The position numbers were made by a program, and so were the translations under genes. A stretch of 64,000 nt of DNA from Paracyclopina nana (taxonomy: Eukaryota > Arthropoda > Copepoda > Cyclopoida > Cyclopettidae). Shown piece by piece: positions 58,638-64,000 of this stretch (position 1 is the stretch's first letter; every line of letters starts with the position of its first letter). A model generated the notes under the pieces. That model did not search any database and was not told where the DNA came from. It was given only the letters and a program-made list of their open reading frames with translations. The DNA lies in contig JAGUCH010000004.1 of the NCBI GenBank assembly GCA_019096065.1, positions 3,224,001 through 3,288,000 on the forward strand. Direction: 5' to 3'.

Positions 58638-59678
58638 ATGTCAAAGATTTGCTTCAATTTTTTTCCTAAAAGGTTTGCATCAAGGCTGGTTTACAACAAC
58701 TATGGACCGGCTTCTGACGTAGTCCGTCTTGAAGCCTTTGAAGAACCTAATGTCATTGACTCTGACAAAGTTGTCGTCAAGATGCTGGCAGCTCCAGTTC
58801 ATCCAGCTGACATTAACACAATTCAAGGCACTTACCCTCTGAAGCCTCCATTGCCGGCTATTGGTGGTGGAGAAGGAGTCGGAAAAGTACTGCTCGTTGG
58901 CACTGATGTGAAAACCCTGAAGCCTGGTGATTGGGTATTTCCCGGAGGAAACATGAAAGGCACTTGGACAACTCATTTTGTCGAATCTGAGCAGAATTTG
59001 GTGAAAATTCGCAATGATTTGTCCATTTTGAGCGCTGCAACGCTGAGGACCAACCCTGGCACAGCTTATCGAATGCTGCATGACTTTGTCAGCCTCCGCG
59101 AGGGCGATTTCGTGATTCAAAATGGAGCTAATAGCGCCGTGGGCAGGGCAGTGATAGAAATTGCAAAGCATCTCGGTGTCGTTACCGTCAATGTGGTCAG
59201 GAGTCGGCCAGATATTGACGAGCTTAAAGATGACTTGAAACAACTAGGTGCGGATTTTGTGTGGACCGAGGAAGAATTAAGAGCTTGTAGAGACTTTCGT
59301 GAAAAACGAATGCCCCCTCCGAAATTAGCGCTAAATTGTGTTGGTGGTCAGTCTGGAACTGAAGTATTGAAAACTCTTGGCGCCAAAGGAGTGCATGTAA
59401 CTTATGGTGGAATGAGCTTGAAGCCAGTAATAGCACCCACCTCATCTCTGATTTTTAAAGACATATCGGTTCGGGGCTTCTGGATGACTCAATGGATCGA
59501 AGACAACTTCGACAACCCCGAGAGGCTGAAAATGTATGAAGAGCTGAGTGATATGGCAGTGAAAGGAAAGCTATCTCCTCCGAAGAATACGTTCGTGCCA
59601 ATTAAGGACTACTCAGAAGTCATGGCAAACGCCATGAAAGGCTTCAAGGCAGGGAAATATATATTTGATCTGTCTTGA
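58638..59678 (+). CDS. MECR: mitochondrial trans-2-enoyl-CoA reductase
   Basis: A single exon encodes 346 aa, close to the family's ~370. The short N-terminus (MSKICFNFFPKRFASRLVYN) is basic and aromatic, fitting a mitochondrial presequence. The medium-chain dehydrogenase fold follows, with APVHPADINTIQGTYP, GEGVG, the NADPH-binding QNGANSAVGRAVIEIAK and a late ALNCVGGQSG. The family reduces trans-2-enoyl-ACP/CoA with NADPH in the last step of mitochondrial fatty-acid synthesis, which feeds lipoic acid. There is no catalytic zinc site, as expected. Convergent with PATL1; the stops are 63 bp apart. Confidence 0.94.
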   Translation: MSKICFNFFPKRFASRLVYNNYGPASDVVRLEAFEEPNVIDSDKVVVKMLAAPVHPADINTIQGTYPLKPPLPAIGGGEGVGKVLLVGTDVKTLKPGDWVFPGGNMKGTWTTHFVESEQNLVKIRNDLSILSAATLRTNPGTAYRMLHDFVSLREGDFVIQNGANSAVGRAVIEIAKHLGVVTVNVVRSRPDIDELKDDLKQLGADFVWTEEELRACRDFREKRMPPPKLALNCVGGQSGTEVLKTLGAKGVHVTYGGMSLKPVIAPTSSLIFKDISVRGFWMTQWIEDNFDNPERLKMYEELSDMAVKGKLSPPKNTFVPIKDYSEVMANAMKGFKAGKYIFDLS

Positions 59679-59741
59679 TTGAATTCTAGGGCCAACTGTT
59701 TCGTTAAAAGATAATGCATAATCATGGGTGGTAGAATTTCT

Positions 59742-62124
59742 TCATTCTTCGTGAGATGACGAGCAGCTTTGAACCAGCCTTTTGAGTTGGCTGACGGATT
59801 CGGTGTCCATATCTTGGCTGGTGAACAACTTGGCTGGAAAATCAACATTCAGAGGATTCAACAAGCTACTGAACTTTTCATTCTTGCACTCCTCGTTTAA
59901 CCTTTGACCCAGAGCTAGCAACAGAGTCCGACTTTGACCAACATCTGCTTTTGGCTGGAGTTCATGCAATATGGGCAGCTTGTAAATTAAGCCTAGCAAA
60001 AAGGACATCCCCAGAGGAGTGGTCACCACGTTCTTGAGAATGCTTCCCGACTTAGACTGGCCCTGGTCAGAGACAATTATGGTAAGGTAGAAATGGAGCA
60101 GCCCGAGCGAGGCGCAGTTGGCCACGTGCCTCCGGATACCAGCTTGCCAAAATTCCCTGAGTAGCTTGTCCTCCCGATCCTTCTTCACGGCAAGGGGATA
60201 GTTTGTGAAAAGTGTCGAGCAAACCACTCTCATTTGCGATGGATTGAGCCATCGCAAAGCTCTAATTAACAGAGCCTTGCCTTTGCGGACAGCTATATAA
60301 AGCCTCAGTCTATCATTACGGACCAGTTGCTGTCCAAGGTTCTGAATTCCTTCTTTGCCATCAGCTTCAACTTGAGAACGGAGACTCGTGCCGGTTGGTA
60401 ACGCGGCGAGTTTCTTTTCACAGTCTTCAACGTCGATAAGAATGTTGTAGAGTCGCTCAAGGCATAGCAAGGTTTTCTTAAAATTACGCGAGTCCTACCA
60501 AATAATAATAAAAAAAACTTGTAAAATTCAACTGTAATCAACAACTCAGTATACATTACCTTTTGAGCACTGGAAAGCTGTTCGCCGTCTTGGTTCAGAA
60601 CTCCCATCACATCAATCACTTTTCGGGGAGCCTTGACAGTGATGGCTTGAAGTTTGCCCAACGAGTTCTCGTACTGCGTAGGAGTGTACTCGTCGCGGGG
60701 GGAATCAATGCTGGCAGATTCAGACTTTAGCAAAAGCACAGTCTCGTCGTCTCTTTTCATGATCCCTCCATGAGCATCGTCCACTTCCTCGTTGTCCTCT
60801 TCGCCGAAGAAAAATCGACGACCCTTTTTCAGATCAATTCCCTCGGCCAAAGCCTTCTTCTTCTGGTTGTAAACAGTGTAGTAGTAATCATGTTCATCTT
60901 TGAGCTGGTTCAGTTGAATATTGATGATCCACTGACGCTCTCGAGAGTTCATGAGACCAGCATACTCGTCCTCCTCCGCGTAATAGTGACGGTGGGGTCT
61001 TTGAGACTCATGTTGGAAATCCAGTGCAGGGTTTCCTGTAGACGCATGCATCTGCTGCTGGCCATGGCGAGCTCCTCGCAAAATGCTCTGAACGTGAACA
61101 TGTCCTGGTGTTATAAGTTGTTGCTGCTGATTTTTATGCTGCTTCTGATGATCTGTGACGAAATCGTCGCCAAATGTCTCTCGGTCCTTGTCATCATACA
61201 TCTTCTGCTGCTGATCCCAGCCCCTGTTATTGTAATTTCGCCTCCTTAAATGAAAAATGATGAAAATTAACCTTGTGGTGGAAGTAGAGAAATGCAATAA
61301 TACCCTTTGTTGTAATTGTCATATCCATCTTCCTGCTGATGGTGATGACGATGTTGTTGTTGTCGCTGTTGCTGTTGAAGCTGTTGCTGGTGAATTTGGT
61401 CGTACAACTGCTGCTGACGTGACTGAAACCCATGGCCATGCTGCTGGTGAGCTTGACGCTGCTGCTGCTGTTGCATTTGCTCCATTTGCTGTTGCCTCAA
61501 ATGCTGGCGCTGCATCTGGGCTCTGAGCATCATTTGTTGCTGCATGAACATCTGCTGCTGCTGCATGCGGCGCTGCTCCTCTAGCTGCTGGTGCATTCGA
61601 CGCTCATGCTCTTGAGCGAGCATTTCTTGCTCCAGTTGCTCAACAGTTATCGGTGGCCTTGAGTTCATAGGAGGAAAATTGGGCTTAGGAGGTAATGGCA
61701 TTGAACCCATAGACATTATGGCGGGGTCAACAAATTCTCGAGGTGGAGGCTGCATGGGGAAGCTTGGCCTCATTGGGGTAGGCATCATATTCATGATGGC
61801 TGGATCTTGGATTTGCATCGCAGCCATGTCACGATTAAGAGCTCTATCGCCATTAATTGTCGACGATGTTGGCGGCTCAAGGCAGTCTTCATCGCCGCCT
61901 CCAGCATTGTCGAGTTCGAAGAAATCATTTCCAGCACCAGGATCACCGTGAATCTCCTCCTCTGTGAGCTTTGCCAGTTCTTCGTGATCATCTTCATCCC
62001 ACACAGCGGCTGCGTCGCCAAATGTGTCATCATTGAAGGCATCAAACGCTTCTGTGTTGTCGGCTTCTTCATCCCCATTGCCTTCAAGGCCATATTCGGC
62101 CTTAAAGGCCATCATAGGGTCCAT
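59742..62124 (-). CDS. PATL1: PAT1 homologue, mRNA decapping activator
   Basis: Exons 62124-61304, 61244-60560 and 60494-59742 give 752 aa. The N-terminus has an acidic segment with FNDDTFGDAAAVWDEDDHEEL, the conserved DDX6-binding region of PAT1. A Pro/Met-rich part and a long Gln/His-rich stretch (~170-270, from CAG/CAA runs) follow. The RERQWIINIQLNQL segment and a helical C-terminal domain to the stop complete the protein. The family links the LSM1-7 ring, DDX6 and DCP2 in P-bodies to promote decapping. I chose ATG 62124; upstream in-frame sequence lacks an ATG. Divergent from the gene at 63002. Confidence 0.92.
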
Positions 62125-62951
62125 TGCCCCGATTTGTTTACTTCTCTCGACGATTTCACGGACAAACGAAGAAAACGTGAATAATGCCAAATCCGGCTGG
62201 TGGCGTTACCAGACAAAATCCCTTAGACTACGCCAAATTATAAAGAGCGGTTTTTCTAAGTTCGTCTATTTATTCCGGGAGCTTTGTTTACTTCACCCAA
62301 GCAGAAAAGCGCCGAGCTGCATGCTTTAAGGCAAAAAAATGCAACCTGATGAAACAAAAATGCTCGATTTGCAGAATCCTTATCACGAATCTGTTGAATT
62401 CTTTTAGTCATTGTAATTGAGCGGTTGTAGAAAGGTATTGTATTGAAAGCAAGTCTGAAAACGTCTATTTGTACACAATCGCCATTGACCACATGATGGA
62501 TCGGGTTAAGTCTGAAAGATATACCTTTCGTCAGAGACTTATATAGAAAGAGAAGTGCTACTTCTTGCATTCTCACTGCACGCGAGCGCGCGCCAAGTGC
62601 TACAAGTGATTCTGAAAACGTTTGGGTTAGCCGTTCTAATAAAATAGTCAGCGGGCTGTATTGATCCAGAAAGGAAAACGCCAACTAGCACCTCTGTTTT
62701 ACAACTTTTAATTCCTAATAGTTGGGGAAATATTTATAAAAGACAAAAGATAGCCCTAGCAAAATTGAACAGCTTGTAAAATAGGAATATTTTGGCTAAG
62801 TGGACTCATTTAGGAGTTATTAGCAACCAAAAGTCTGCCCCGGCCCAAGTTCAGGCAGCCGCGACCAATATTCCATTGTAGTCTCTTTTGGAGCGTGCAG
62901 CAGATCTGCAAACGCACCCCCTTAAGCCTCGCCCAGTAGCACTTCTCTTGT
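62125..62951. other. divergent promoter region of PATL1 and the GNAT-like gene
   Basis: No supported gene. A GCGCGCG run lies near 62587. Confidence 0.45.
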
Positions 62952-62959
62952 TATATAAG
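62952..62959 (+). promoter_or_regulatory. TATA box of the GNAT-like gene
   Basis: TATATAAG lies 50 bp before the ATG at 63002, placing the likely start of transcription near 62985 with a ~17-nt leader. This gene would be the first of a two-gene unit. Confidence 0.55.
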
Positions 62960-63001
62960 TCTCTGCCTTTCGTAGTGACATAAATTGAGCGAAAGATAAA
63001 T

Positions 63002-63790
63002 ATGCTACGAAAGCTGCTTTCGCAAAGAATTGGAGCTCACGTCCCAGCCGAAAATCACCGCCATTTGCTTCCGTCTGATTTTGGCTTCACCCGTAACTCC
63101 ATCTCAGTGTCCGTGATTGATCAAGTGAGCACAAACGACATTAAGGCCTACATGGCCAGAACTTTTTACCGCGAGGCTCCCATTCCCATTGCGCTAAAAC
63201 TTGGCCGTGATTGTGAAAAAACCAGGCAATGTCTTGACAAAGAGCTCGATTTGCTCTTGAACTCGGGTGTCTCCGTCCAATATGTAGATAGTCGAAGCCA
63301 GTCAATCGTTGGCATAGGTCTGAGTTGTGCCTGGCACAGATGTCAAAACTATGATATCATCGGTGCATCTGTCAAGGAGTGGCACAACACTGCTGCCAAA
63401 ATTGCCCGTGAGGAGTTTAAGGAGGACGAAAGGCACATAGTTTGGAGAGATTTGCAATGGCAACACATTTACGATTTGGGGCAACGTATCCTAGCTCAGT
63501 CTAAAAAGCCGTTTGTCTTTTACTTGGCAATGCTCTACCTTGACGCTCCGATAAGAGCAACGAAGATTGCTGAAAACTCGATTCTTGCCGTTGAAAAGCC
63601 CAACTGCTCACAGCTGTGTCAGAGCAACTTTAGAGGATTCGATAGGACTATTAGTAGGACTTTCAAGAAGCCTTTTGTGTGTGACGAAGTCAAATATTCA
63701 GAAGAGGAACTAGTTTTGTACGAAAAAGAGGGCAAAGCCTTCGCTGCAATTCAACATTTAGATGGAATTAGATTCTTTGCTGACCTCTAA
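63002..63790 (+). CDS. unknown protein, weakly GNAT acetyltransferase-like
   Basis: A single exon encodes 262 aa. The pattern ISVSVIDQVSTNDIKAYMARTFYREAPIP, then a middle strand with IVGIGLSCAW, resembles the start of arylalkylamine N-acetyltransferase-like GNAT proteins. In the second half the acetyl-CoA-binding Q/R-x-x-G-x-G/A loop is not visible, so either the fold is only distantly related or the enzyme is inactive. The first ~20 residues are basic and could target mitochondria. The stop TAA is followed at 21 nt by a 3' splice site and the next gene's ATG. Confidence 0.55.
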   Translation: MLRKLLSQRIGAHVPAENHRHLLPSDFGFTRNSISVSVIDQVSTNDIKAYMARTFYREAPIPIALKLGRDCEKTRQCLDKELDLLLNSGVSVQYVDSRSQSIVGIGLSCAWHRCQNYDIIGASVKEWHNTAAKIAREEFKEDERHIVWRDLQWQHIYDLGQRILAQSKKPFVFYLAMLYLDAPIRATKIAENSILAVEKPNCSQLCQSNFRGFDRTISRTFKKPFVCDEVKYSEEELVLYEKEGKAFAAIQHLDGIRFFADL

Positions 63791-63816
63791 TGGATATTCT
63801 CTTATTTTCAGCTGAA
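63788..63816 (+). promoter_or_regulatory. operon-like junction with trans-splice-type acceptor
   Basis: After TAA come the 21 nt TGGATATTCTCTTATTTTCA-G, then CTGAA and the ATG of the phosphatase gene. Length, pyrimidine tract and even the TG after TAA match the junction at 30654-30675. Confidence 0.65.
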
Positions 63817-64000
63817 ATGGCTCGGACGAGGATAAAGCCTCTGACGGACAAGGCTCTGATCGTGAGAGTGGCATTAGAGACTGTGGCCATTCTCGTGACA
63901 GCGATTCCTCTTATTTATTTATATGTGATAAATCTCGGTGACGTTGAACCTTTCCACCGTGGCTTCTTTTGCGATGATGAGAACATCAAGCATCCTTACA
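63817..64000 (+). CDS. phospholipid phosphatase (PLPP/wunen type), N-terminal part
   Basis: 61 codons are present before the window ends. A basic start (MARTRIKP) precedes the first membrane helix (VALETVAILVTAIPLIYLYV). The loop with VEPFHRGFFCDDENIKHPY follows, a hallmark of the PLPP family (human form: kPyhRGFyCnDesIkyP). Family members are six-pass membrane enzymes that dephosphorylate lysophosphatidic acid, sphingosine-1-phosphate and phosphatidic acid on the outer face of the membrane. The active-site segments lie beyond the window. Confidence 0.85.
   Translation, partial: MARTRIKPLTDKALIVRVALETVAILVTAIPLIYLYVINLGDVEPFHRGFFCDDENIKHPY

Noticed and set aside
60770-62184. Plus-strand frames opposite PATL1
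   Set aside because: They derive from the reverse complement of CAG/CAA and Asp/Glu-rich codons in PATL1.

Overview
The window is nuclear DNA of a small-genome bilaterian invertebrate. Host genes have GT-AG introns, many only 50-60 bp long, and are closely packed, with convergent genes whose stop codons nearly touch or overlap. A three-Ig-domain neuronal adhesion protein of the lachesin/DIP type points to a protostome, possibly arthropod-like. No ribosomal or transfer RNA gene, no CRISPR array and no bacterial signal was seen. The species cannot be named from the sequence.

Layout. 1-6.3 kb: an unrecognised accessory block. An unknown minus-strand gene runs off the left edge and diverges from two tandem plus-strand genes for small single-pass membrane proteins with Thr/Pro-rich outer ends. 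A repeat-rich stretch and a hypothetical four-exon gene follow. 6.8-17.7 kb: one long LTR-type retroelement in minus orientation with separate gag, membrane-anchored protease, RT-RNase H and integrase frames. It is damaged by frameshifts, and no matching LTR was found at its 3' side. 17.7-23.5 kb: gene-poor DNA with a foldback MITE and dispersed repeats.

23.5-64 kb: host gene territory. In order: PRPF40 (-), TUBGCP4 (+), TRMT2A (-), a homocysteine S-methyltransferase (-), UFSP2 (+), a UPF0193/C22orf23 homologue (-), a secreted GH1 beta-glucosidase (+), a small unknown gene pair (-), a centromeric histone H3 candidate (-), TTLL4 (-), DDX23/Prp28 (+), PSMB3 (-), a ten-finger C2H2 protein (+), the Ig-domain DIP/lachesin gene (-), MECR (+), PATL1 (-), a weakly GNAT-like gene (+) and the start of a phospholipid phosphatase gene (+).

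The host genes are mostly unrelated housekeeping functions: splicing (PRPF40, DDX23), microtubules (TUBGCP4, TTLL4), RNA methylation and decay (TRMT2A, PATL1), the proteasome and UFM1 pathway (PSMB3, UFSP2), centromere, and mitochondrial fatty-acid synthesis (MECR). The most informative regulatory signal is a pair of same-strand junctions (methyltransferase to TRMT2A, GNAT-like to phosphatase). In each, a stop codon is followed within 19-21 nt by a pyrimidine-rich 3' splice site and then at once by the next start codon. That is the pattern expected of operons resolved by spliced-leader trans-splicing. Three non-autonomous DNA transposons are visible: a hAT-like MITE with a perfect 8-bp target duplication, a mariner-like MITE in a TUBGCP4 intron, and a two-copy long-TIR foldback family.
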